From Heterobilharzia americana (taxonomy: Eukaryota > Platyhelminthes > Trematoda > Strigeidida > Schistosomatidae), in contig OX104127.1 of the NCBI GenBank assembly GCA_944470555.2, forward strand, positions 98,480,708 to 98,544,707: a stretch of DNA of 64,000 nt, given 5' to 3'. This document shows positions 21,780-32,318 of this stretch, piece by piece (positions within the stretch are counted from its first letter, which is position 1; each line of letters begins with the position of its first letter). Both the position numbers and the translations under genes were made by a program. The notes below the pieces were generated by a model. The model worked only from the letters and a program-made list of their open reading frames with translations. It was not told the DNA's origin and ran no database searches.

Positions 21780-22085
21780 TTCTATAAGTATCGATTTCAT
21801 TGTACAACTAACACACTAGACTGATATCACTTCCATATTGCAAATATGATAGATAGGATTCGGTCTGCACTCAGGACTAGACAACATGATATTGGTTGCA
21901 CTCCCGTGACCAATCAATACAGATTTGATCTCCATTCAACCATTACACTGACTGTTTCAACATGGTAAAAATTGTACATCATGCCTTATTTCGGTTACTG
22001 CACTTCATTTATTCTCATAGGCTTATAACTGTAGAGCTTGAAGAAGAAGTTACTGAAACCAATTGCTCGCTCAAATTATTATTGT
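21780..22085 (-). repeat. right arm of the inverted-repeat unit
   Basis: Reverse complement of the left arm at 20461-20690, and the more complete of the two. Confidence 0.85.
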
Positions 22086-22570
22086 AATGAAATATAACTC
22101 AAAAATTCACAGAAACGTTCAGCGATAGTATGCGACATTTTTGAAATAATAATAATTCACCTTATTCCAAAAGTGGGAAGTGAAAATGAAATTCAGTTTG
22201 GTAACACTGACATACCTATAAAGGGTTTTTATTTACACAAAGAAAAATTGACCTCATAACCCGCAGTTATATTGGTGACAAAATCTAATGAATAGAAATG
22301 AAGGAATAGGATTTTCATATATTAAACATATTCTAATCTTAAATAGCCATTAAAAAATAACCATTTCCGATTTTATGCTTCAAAAAATGGAGAAATATGC
22401 CTATCAGTCTGTTGGTTTGAGGGATTTAGTGATTTGAAAGTAGTTTTCATAACAAGTGAATATCATCAAGGGAACCAATGAAAACCTGGGAAGACAAGAT
22501 GGTTCTTTCTTTCCAAGTTAAAACTCCTTGGTAGCGTGTGACGATGACTGAGAACCAATAAAGCATAAGG
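22086..22570. other. AT-rich non-coding stretch
   Basis: Nothing recognisable. Confidence 0.4.
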
Positions 22571-22680
22571 ACATCAGATGCCGCAGTAAGTGCGTTACCA
22601 ACCAGCCATTTGGTTGGAATCAGTGGTCCGCACTTTCATACTTCTGTAAGTTCACAATACAACGTGACCATCTTCAATGG
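22571..22680 (-). mobile_element. decayed SINE head
   Basis: The minus strand contains AATGGCTGGTTGGTAACGCA (about 22592-22611), an A-box-like string. The flanking sequence towards the element's 5' side (CTTACAGAAGTATGAAAGTG) resembles that of the SINEs at 10424 and 19081. No hammerhead half is recognisable. Confidence 0.35.
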
Positions 22681-24484
22681 ATGGTGGCTACTCATTAGTG
22701 AGTAGCTGTCTTCTCGTGATATTTAATTACCGTATTGTCAACCAAATACTTATAGCTATCAGTTGATTTGCTATCCAGTGTGCATTGAATCCTTGCTTCC
22801 ATATAAGTTTTCTAAAGTTATAGCTAAAAACTGTGACCTGTGAATTTAGCCAAGTCAGCGGTGAAGACAGTTACTCACTGCTTACTTCGGATGGTGAACG
22901 AAATATATCGCTAAGTGAGGGAGGTAAAAGAGGGTGGACATCTGAATTCCAACTCGATGGCTAAAAAACAGGGTGCTGACTGTTGAATCTTAAAGTCCTC
23001 AGCTTAACTCTTAGCTAATGATGAGCACTACTGAGTCCTGAAATTGGAGGAAGCAGCTGCTTTTGCTTCCCAGTTTTCACTAGTTCTCTAAAGGATTTTG
23101 ATCTATTATCAAAAACAATTTGATCTGTGTTTTTAATACTTCCATACAGTAGCAGCAAACAACATACCATACTCATCAGTAACATTGGCGAACACTTTGA
23201 GCACTGAATACTCTCCAGCGATAAATGGTAATAACTACAGGAATTTATACTGAATGAAGATAGGAGGTAAAATGAAAATTTGGTTCTCATATAGTCGAAC
23301 TGATATAGGAACTTATGTTGACTGATCATAGTTACTCTGAACAGTGAATCAACAACCTGAATTCCAAATTATTTGAAACACGATTTCGCTATATATCTTT
23401 TCGCATTTAGACAAATTCCTAATGTTCTGCAGGAAAAAACTATGGGTTACCTAGCAAAATGTGTTTAAAAACATCTTATTTAGATTTGCTAAACACGCTG
23501 AACTTATAAAAAATGCTTACGTCAGATTTGGTACCCAAATTCTTTTAGGGTAGTGGTAACAACTTTATCTTGTTACTTATAACAATATCCACAGCAGGCC
23601 ATTTGCGTAATATGAAAGGAAAAAGAAGTCTAAGTTGAAAAATTACGGTTGACATCCTAATATACAATGACTGATTAGACGTTAGTTGAATGGAGATGAT
23701 CAACAGGAAGACTTTGACCTAGGTTTCTTACCTTTTGGCACTCTTCGGCAAGACGTATTTGCAACCTCTAAGGAACTGAGTGCTAAAAAAACACGAAACC
23801 AAGGCTTACTGCCGATTGCCTTCATCCAACTAACATCTGTCAAAGTGCATGGTAGTGGTGAGTCGCAGAACCTGGTGGCCATATTGCAAATGATCGACCA
23901 GACCACGTGAAGTTGGTTACTCCCCAGTGACCAATCGATGTGCAATGGCTAACTGACAAAATCAAAATAGAAACTCGCACACAAACTTCACAGTAGTAAT
24001 TTAATAATTCCCGTTGTAACATCAAGAACAAGATATTCAGCGAAGAGACTCTTTTCAATGAATTTATTTTCAAGCTGTACAATCGTATATATATGATATT
24101 TGGAAAAAATTATATCCTGTGAGGAAAACTAAACACTATATGGTGATGACAATAATAATAGAGCGGGTGATGACATAGGCATTTATGATTATAATAACAA
24201 TTGAAGTGCGAATGATAACAAATAGATTATGTAATATATGGAATGGTACATAGAGAGTATATAACTCAGAAGGGAGTGAAAAAATTGTTGAAAATGGTAA
24301 ATCAATTAAGTATTATTTAATGGCATTAGACAAATTGGACAAGATGAAGTCAATGTTTTCTAAAAGGATTAAGACAATTAAGTGAAACAACACCGGAAAC
24401 TAGTTAAAGTGAAGGCGATTATAATAACAATAATAGTGATAAAGGAAGGATACAAAGGTTAAATTAACAAAGTGGGAGGGGGAG
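22681..24484. other. non-coding; right part may be Penelope 3' UTR
   Basis: No gene is supported. About 24060-24484 lies directly downstream, on the minus strand, of the Penelope-like reading frame and probably includes its 3' untranslated region. The end of the element could not be placed. Confidence 0.4.
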
Positions 24485-25290
24485 CTAATGGGGTGGGAAA
24501 ATGTTATGGCCATGATAAAGTGACTGCACATACTTCTTTTTTATACACAGATCAGGTCTTAGTTCATGAATAGCTAAAGCCTCCGCTGTTTTAAGGAGTT
24601 GAAAACTAAGAGAACGTGGGAGGTTTGGGCGAATTTGATAAATAATTTCAAAGTCATCGTCTGGATTTGTTGTGTGATGGAAGTCAATCAAATGTTCTAG
24701 AATCGAACTTCTAACAGACTTTCTTTCACCTTTATAAAACCAAGCAGGAACATGTTCTCGTATACGTGTTGAAAGCACTCTCTGGCTACGGCCGATGTAC
24801 CTTGCTCCACAAGAACAGGTGAACTGGTAGATGCACATAGAGGCGGCCAAACGAGGAAGCTTGTCTTTAACGCAGGTGGAGAATAGGTTGCGGCTGGTAA
24901 AAGTCAACTGAAGTCTTGCTGCGAAGAAAGTCCTATTGATTGATCTGGTAAGACGATTCTTCAGTACATCCGATGCCAGGTCTCCTTTAAACTCCAGGCT
25001 CATAAACAATCTTTTCTTTGAGTGTGAGTGGATGACTGGTTTATTGTTTCTTTCCCGCATATTTTTATCAATAAAACGGCTAGGGTAACCGTTTTCGACA
25101 AGTATGCTTTTTGAAAAAGATAGCTCTTCGTCGATACAATCGTCACTACAGATATTTCTTATTCGATAGCAAAGAGAGTGAATAAGATTTCTTTTTTTGT
25201 TGGTGGGCACCCAACTATAAAAATTAGTTAGTTGTCCGTTCCACGTTGGTTTTCTGTAGATGGATCTTTCAAGGTATCCATTCTGACGTC
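24485..25290 (-). CDS. Penelope-like element, thumb and GIY-YIG endonuclease part
   Basis: The minus-strand frame runs from about 25290 to a stop at 24485. The first about 31 residues of the open frame beyond 25290 are read-through of opposed sequence and do not belong. The rest covers the Penelope RT thumb (YRKPTWNGQLTNFYSWV) and then a linker. A GIY-YIG-type nuclease follows: YQF in place of GIY, CSCG just before, YIG at residues 194-196, Arg 206 in RIREH, and a Glu in TAEALAIHE near residues 267-272. The CxC upstream of YIG is typical of endonuclease-bearing Penelope elements. The frame is intact, so the insertion is fairly young. It is separated from its RT half, which lies inverted next door. 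Confidence 0.9.
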
Positions 25291-26370
25291 TATTAACCAA
25301 GTACCATATACAACAGCTAAAACTAATCAAAGATAACAGGGATATTATCATAAGCTGTCCTGATAAGGGAGGAGGCATTGTCCTAATGAATCGTCAGGAG
25401 TATACTGATAAACTTTCCGTAATCCTCTCTGATCCCACTAAGTTTACTAAACCCGAAGGTGAGCCCAATAAGACACATATAATTGAAACACAACTCACAA
25501 ATGTCTTAAAAAGCATGAGGGATAAATCGATAATTGATCCTGATTTATATGAACGTATCCGACCGGTTGGCTCTATAATCCCACGTCTATATGGAGTACC
25601 GAAGATACATAAAGCGGTATTACCTCTTCGTCCGATCCTCGATTTTGCTGGTTCTCCCTATCACCGAACAGCTCAATGGTTAGCTGAAATTCTGGAACCT
25701 ATTAGAAGGCAAGTATCGAGTTTTTCTATCCGTGATACATTTCAGTTTGTTGAGGGTATTAAGGATTTCAATGCTCTAAACAAGATGATGTTTTCATTAG
25801 ACGTCACTTCATTGTTCACAAGTGTGCCACTCACCGAAACTGTCTGTTATGTATGTGACGATATTGATGCACATAATTTAGACGTAGAACTACCAACGAG
25901 CTGCTTGAAAAAGCTTTTGTTGAGGTGCACATTTAATGTCCAACTCAGTTTCAATAATGAAATCTATAGACAGAAAGATAGGATTGCGATGGGGTCACCA
26001 TTGGGACCACTGCTAGCAGATTTCTTCATGTCGAAACTAGAAAATTCACAACTTCGTCAAACTATTGATAGCTTTGACTTTTATAGAAGATATATGGACG
26101 ACACGTTTGTTATTCGCGACAAAAATGTAGACCTCGACGATGTGCTTCGTTCATTCAATGAATGTCATCAAGCCCTCAAGTTTACTATAGAGAAGGAATC
26201 AGAATCAACTATTCCTTTTCTTGATGTGCTTCTCACCCGACGTCAGAATGAATACCTTAAAAGATCCATCTACAGAAAACCAACGTGGAATGGACAACTA
26301 ACTAATTTTTATAGCTGGGTGCTCATCAACAAAAAAAGAAATCTTATTCACTCTCTTTGCTATCGAATAA
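25159..26370. repeat. 132-bp inverted overlap at the Penelope breakpoint
   Basis: 25159-25290 and 26239-26370 are inverted copies of the same 132-bp RT-thumb segment, without gaps. One terminates each half of the element. Confidence 0.93.
25291..26370 (+). CDS. Penelope-like element, RT part (inverted half)
   Basis: The + strand frame is open well upstream of the ATG at 25386. The preceding codons encode DNRDIIISCPDKGGGIVL, the conserved DKG motif at the start of Penelope RTs. From the ATG there are 329 residues: PRLYGVPKIHK at 66-76, catalytic FSLDV with Asp 139, AMGSPLGPLLADFFM from 201, YMDD at 236-239, and IPFLDV from 276. The thumb region is repeated from the other half and breaks off at 26370 in a TA array, so the endonuclease is missing here. 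RT motifs A to C are intact. Together the two halves hold nearly the whole coding region of one element; only the extreme N terminus is lacking. Confidence 0.92.
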
Positions 26371-26375
26371 TATAA

Positions 26376-26380
26376 TAATA

Positions 26381-26446
<66 letters not shown>
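26376..26446. repeat. AT-rich and TA dinucleotide array
   Basis: About 70 bp, first TAATAATA-like and then pure TA, between the inverted Penelope half and the RTE fragment. Confidence 0.95.
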
Positions 26447-26447
<1 letters not shown>

Positions 26448-28088
26448 CAGTATTGGCAGGTTCTCATCAAAACTGTACGGTTATGTAGTAGCTCAAAGAT
26501 ATCATGAATCATGCCAACAAGGCTTGGAGTTTAGCGTCAGTTGATAACTGAAAAAACAGCGGATATGCTGACACCAGTATTGCAGAACGTTTGGAACGAA
26601 TGAGGGAAGGGGAGGTACCTGCCCACTGATTGGAAGAAGGGCTATCTTGTCAAACTCCCGAAGAAGGGAGACCTAAGTCTTTGCAAGAACTGGCGCGGAA
26701 TCAGGCTTCGGTCCACCCGGAGCAAGCAAAATATTAAGCCACATCATCCTGGAAAGATTAAAGGATGCACTGAATTCAAAACTACTACCGGAACAGGCTG
26801 GCTGGTTTCAGGAAAGACAAATCATGTGCGGACCAAATTGCAACGCTTCACATCATCATAGAACACAGCATAGAATGGCATTTAACCCTCTACCTCACCG
26901 CAACTTCATCGACTTTGAAAAGGCCTTTCACAGCGTCGACCGAGAAGTAATTTGGCAGCCGCTTCAACACTACAGTTTTAGTGCCATAAATCTTTATCAA
27001 CCTCATTCAACAGCTATATGAAGACGCCACATGCCAAGTGATTCACAATGGGGAGCTCAGTGATGCTTTTGAAGTGAAGACAGGGAACAGGAGAAAGACA
27101 ATGCTGCCTACTATCACCCATGATATTCCTGATTGTGGTCGACTGGATCATGCAACAAACAGTGAGGAGCTGTGAGAAGAAGGGGATACGCTGAACTGGG
27201 GAAAAGATCCTAGAAGACTTGGATTTCACCGATGACTTATGTCTAATGTCTTGTCGTACAAACTAGAAGATCTACAGGCGAAAACTAACAAGTTGACAGA
27301 AGAGGCAGAGCAGGGCAGGGTAGGGCAGCGAAGACGGGACTTCAAGTGAACGTAGAGAAGACAGAGGTGACGAAGATACCCAACCAACAACACCAACAAC
27401 ATCAACAAACTCCAATCACCACCAACGGGAGGAATCTAAAGGAAGTAGTCTCTTTCACACACCTAGGCGTGGTAGCATCGTTTCAACTACATGTGGCGGT
27501 ACAGACGAGGACGTCAAAGCAGCCAGAATCGGAAAAGCAAGATAGACGTTCACTAGCCTGAAACCAGTGTTGAGATCTGCACTCAGCATAAGGCGTGAAC
27601 AAGATCCAGATTTTCAACACCCACGTCAAATCAGTTCTTCTGTGTGGCTCAAAGACTTGGCGTGCTACGAAAGGCATTTCCAACAAACTACAGACATTCA
27701 TCAACAACTGCCTATGCTGGCTCGTTACTGAAGCTCAGATGGCGAGAAATAATAAGCAACAAGGAACTTTGGCAACGAACTAACCAAAAACCTATCGCTG
27801 AACGAATGTGCAGAAGGAAGTGGAGATGGATTGAAGTGGCACACACTGAGAAGACCGACTGGGGATATCACGCGTCAGGCCAGGTCCTCGAGTGGAATCG
27901 AAAGGAGGGAAACTATTATTTGGGTGTCCGAGGCGGGGGTGACATGGAGGAGATCATATGAGGAAGGGATGAATGCTTTTAGGCAGTCGTGGTTCCAGGT
28001 TGGCAAGACTGCAGAGAACAGAGTGCAATGGAGGCGTGCTACTGAAGCCCTATGTTCCACTAGGAACCCAAGGGAAAAACAATATAAT
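26447..28088 (+). pseudogene. RTE-clade RT and C-terminal fragment
   Basis: Broken RTE-type ORF2 read in all three frames. Recognisable pieces, in order, are TADMLTPVLQNVWNE (about 26560), LPKKGDLSLCKNWRGIRL (about 26650), IDFEKAFHSVDRE with the motif A Asp (about 26910), a motif C remnant FTDDLCLM (about 27225), and the RTE C-terminal motifs from about 27600. The end, CCCAAGGGA followed by AATATAATAA, matches the normal RTE 3' end. Numerous stops and frameshifts make it non-functional. Positions 26999-28006 are almost identical to 13745-14752. Confidence 0.88.
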
Positions 28089-31000
28089 AAAGTAATGGTA
28101 ACTAGACCTACTGGAATGTAAATCACAGATATCAAGTCACTGTTGTGTAATAAAATCAGTTACACATAAAACAATAAAAATACCTCTGAAGTGCATGTCA
28201 TCTTTAATAAAATGAGACAGGGAACACGAATATCATACATAAGAAAGCCAGAAAGATTTCAAACAGCTAAGTGAGTCTGTGACAAGGTGAATGGAAGTAG
28301 AGTGAAGAGTTGTGAAACCAAAGTCACGGTAGCCGTAGGGAATGACCAATGTACTTATGTACGTAGAATTCAGGATTCCTTTTGTGACTAGCTGCAGCAT
28401 CTGTTGGGCAAAGGTGTAATCGTAATCCATTTGAATGGTTTGGTCTTTCTGTACGTATCACATCCAATGAGTTATATGTAAATGCTGTTTGACCGAAAAT
28501 AACAATATGTTCCAAAATGAAACTGTTCACTGATCTGGATTCTGAATTACTGATCTGTTTGGTCACAATTTTTTAAAGTACACAGGATGGAGAAAAACCT
28601 TCTAGTTTCAATATGCAACCTTACTATTGACCTGGTACTTGATTACTAATTTGAGTGATCCGTTTCTCCTCGTTCTGTGAATAACTGTATTCTTTTAAAG
28701 GATTTATAAATCGTCTTTGCACATAACTGCGTAGTAAGCTATACTACATCAATACCTGAGGGTTCAACCTACGGTTGACGGTTTTTAAGAAACACTTTCT
28801 AAAAATATAATTAGGTTATTTGCTTCCTGTATTCAAATAACTGCTTCATTCTTCTTACAATTAGCTAGCTTTTTGTTGGGGAAACTAACTAGTCAGTTAA
28901 CAAACGATATTTGCACTTTCTGTTCTTGTTTGCTGCTAGTTGTAATTACATGGCTTTTGCAAATGATTTATTATACACCTTATGTAAGACATTCAGTTGA
29001 TATTATTACAGTTCATGACATGGTCTACATTTGATGCATTTTTGTACAGCTAAACCTCCAGGTACTTAACTGTTACCTGAGAGACACATTGAGTGTCTCT
29101 AATATCATGGAAAAGTTTAAATGTTGAGTGTGTGAGATTTATATAAGGAGAAATAATACTTTACTGTGTCCTGAAAACTTTTCCTTTATTCTTCCATTTT
29201 CTTCTGTCAGGCACGTCTTACAACTTGTACACTTCTGTTAACCTCATCCTTCAGTATTACGTAACTTCTATTCTCTTAAGCTTTTGACCCACTTTGATTT
29301 TTGGAGTGCCTTCATTTTCATGTTGCGTTCTTGGTTCTTATCAACAATATCGCATATATTGCAAGTGCTTAAGTCAAATGTTATCATTTTTATTATTTGT
29401 ATTATTATCACCATTGTTATTTTAAAACATATGCAACATTAACCAACAAATCTACATGATTGGATTAACTTTTATGTACATTAAGCTATTTGTATCAGAG
29501 TAAAGCCTGAAGACGACCAGTCTGAAAACAATATTGTTCACTTATATGTCTTGTTTTAATTTACATGTTAACATAGCAATTGTTTGGATACTCAGATTTT
29601 TTAAACACATGAAGATGACAACTGGCTCAGAAAACCCGACAAATCCAAGTCTTCTGTAGCTGAGAATTTTTAATTTACGAAAGCCTTGGAAGGTTATCTT
29701 GAACGCCATCTAACTTTAATAAGTATTGACCAACGCTAATCAAGACACTTCAAAGTTCAAAACCCAAGTACATGGTCTATATGTCATGTCTTATGAAAGA
29801 CAAGTGACGACGTGATTACAGTTTCCAATCCAGGTGAGATGTTGAAAAAGTTTGGATTCTAGTTCTACCTCAAAGTAGAGTAAGCTGAGTCTAATACTTT
29901 TCTGCTAAGCGCGGAATTCAAAACAACTCAAGCTTTTGTGATTTTAAAGGGCAATCATGCATTACTTTTACAGGGTTGCTTTCAGAGAACACAATAATCC
30001 TAATTTGTAATATAAATTAGTCGTCTACGCCTGCGCGTTAGATCCTAAAAGAAGTAGCAGATATAAGTGTTATTGGTTGAATTTCCGTATTATTTTTCAG
30101 TTTGTATCAGCAAGGTGCTTCGCATTTTTCCTTTTCCAAAAGTTAAATGCATTGATCCCAAATACCAGACTTATAAGTCTGAGTGACATTTTCAGCCACA
30201 GCAGCAATTGATTTTCAGTTTTTATTTGCTCCAGTTCGCTTTCACCAATTTTTCAGATTGAAGTAACTGCATAATGTTCGTTTTCTGTAGACAGGAATGA
30301 GACGGTGTTGTTACAATGGTGTGGATTATTTTCAAGTATTTATGGGTAATCCAAGTGGAACTATAACATTCATCATAAATACCTCACCCGAATACAATCG
30401 TTTGAATCATTTTTGTTGCAATACATACTTCCAGTAGGAAGACATGATGTGTAATCTGCTTGTCAAATTAAACAGCCTGCAAGTGCTAATGTCCGTGAAC
30501 TTTGCAGCTAGTGAAACCATGTATCAAAAATGTAGATTTCTTATTATAGAAATACTGTTAGATTTATTATTACCGTGCATGCATTCGGAAATGGTTTTCA
30601 GATGACCACAATAACCTCAGTGTTCACTGAATAAACAGGAGTATATATTCCATATGCCACAAAAACAATACTTCTTCTTAGGGAGAATGAAGTGAACCTT
30701 TTTATAACTAGAATACTATTAGGTGTCAGCTAAATAAATCAACATTTACAGCATTTTAGTATTACCCGAAAAATCTGCTAGGACATTACTAGGTGTCATA
30801 AATCTTGTAAATTTACTTTTAAATCTTAGTACCCACTCCACAGACATTCACCATTTCATGTCTTCCTTATGCTGATCAGCCATTTTTAAACAAATAAGTA
30901 GCAACGTTTTCTCCAGAAATTACCCTTTTACTACAGACTAATAAGTAAAGTACTCTTCTGAGCATTTCTGCTATCAGTCGTGTTTTCTTATCTATGATTC

Positions 31001-31330
31001 TTAATAATAGAGATCCAATGGTCTTACAAATGATGTCAGTCCGTGATAAGTGCCAACTTGACATCACTAGGATGTTTGCCGGTATAATGTATTTACCGAC
31101 ATCGCATACACATTTGTTAAGAACTTATATGCCGGATGTATGACTAATACTGTTACTCGTATTTTCTTGTAGACATTTTGTATGGTCAGCGGTGATTCAA
31201 GGATTGCAATCTGGAACATGTAGATTAATTTTGTACTCGATCTTGTACCAATTTATGGTTTACTGTAAGTATCAATATTCGCATTTTCAATGTTGTAACA
31301 TCAACTTCTGAACACTGTCACTTTTAGGGA
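28089..31330. other. AT-rich non-coding stretch
   Basis: No credible gene, RNA or recognisable element in about 3.2 kb. Open frames are short and lack motifs. Confidence 0.45.
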
Positions 31331-31656
31331 TGTCTTACGCAAACTTGACAGATGCGAAGGTCAATCTGTAACTACCCGTGGTTCTTATAAAAGCACGAGT
31401 GTGAGACCAAGGAAAAACACAATACGGTAGTCAGGTGGAATAGCAAATTTGATCGACCGTACTCAAATACTGATGCGTCCCGACTGACTGGCTAGAGGAT
31501 CACGCACGACCGATGCAATGTTACACGACAAAGATCCAAATGGCGTGAAAGTTTGATCGTATGCCCTCAGCTTATAAATCCATTAGAACTATGAAGGTCA
31601 GCAGCAATAGTGAATCTCGTCGAACCCTAGACTATTGATTTCAGGGAATTATTTAC
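31331..31656 (+). repeat. dispersed repeat X, copy 1
   Basis: About 320 bp that is clearly similar (roughly 70-75% by eye) to 50537-50852 and to the reverse complement of 60143-60458. Shared landmarks are AACTTGACAG near the left end, GACTGGCTAGAGG in the middle and CAAATGGCG to the right. It has no open frame, tail or terminal repeat that I can see, so the class is unknown. Confidence 0.75.
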
Positions 31657-32269
31657 TGCAACACACGCATTCTTATTCCGTCCTTCGGGAATTTTCCAAC
31701 AGTACCTACCTTCTAAGATTAAATTCTGTCCATTTCACATGGACAGTTACCACCTGAGGGTAAGAGTGTCATGGGAAGGTTATCATCAGCTTTTTTATTC
31801 TCTGTTTATCCACACTAAAGGGTAACGTTCTAGCAAGACGGTCTTTTTCGATAAGCATAGGCATAAACATTTTATTTATTCTTTCAAGGTCTTACAGAGT
31901 TTGCAATGATCATTGAAAGTTCCTGTTCTTCAGGTGTCGTTTTGTGCATTGTTCATTTTCCTGGAGTGGAAATATAAAATGCGCTAATAGTGAACACGTT
32001 ATTTATTCTCGAAACAAATGGAGAAATGAGTTGTCTACATATTTAGCATTAATGCAATTTTATTTTCCTGCGTAGGCAGGATCTACTTTCAGTCTGCAAG
32101 CAAATTGCTTAGTTGAACGTTCCTCCATCTATAATCACTATGGCAAAATTTTGCAATTTATTCTCAGGGACATCAAGAAGAAGAACCAGTGAATTTGAAT
32201 AACCAGTTGTATTTAAATCATCTTACTTTTATGTAACGTCCTGTCCTCATATTGAGAATTCTAAATTGT
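31657..32269. other. non-coding; possible CR1-like debris
   Basis: A stretch near 31715-31750 weakly resembles the CR1-like sequence at 51090-51130. No frame is preserved. Confidence 0.25.
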
Positions 32270-32318
32270 ACCATAAATTGTTTGGAATAAAGTGAATTAT
32301 TATTATTATTATTATTAT
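32270..32318 (+). mobile_element. 3' terminus of a non-LTR element with ATT tail
   Basis: TTTGGAATAAAGTGAA is followed by about seven ATT units. A short simple-repeat tail after such a motif is how CR1-type elements end. Similar TTTGGAATAAAG strings occur at 7865 and 62464. The body upstream is not recognisable. Confidence 0.5.

Larger units (their letters stand above)
20461..22085. mobile_element. inverted-repeat (foldback-like) unit with nested RTE
   Basis: Two arms of about 230 and 305 bp face each other around an interior that now contains an RTE fragment (21085-21697). Without the RTE the unit is about 1 kb. No transposase frame is present and the ends carry no recognised terminal signature. 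It could be a non-autonomous foldback element or two SINE-like copies inserted head to head. Confidence 0.5.

Noticed and set aside
25290..25378. N-terminal 31 residues of the minus-strand Penelope frame as a signal or membrane segment
   Set aside because: The hydrophobic stretch comes from reading the inverted RT half antisense across the junction; it is not element protein.
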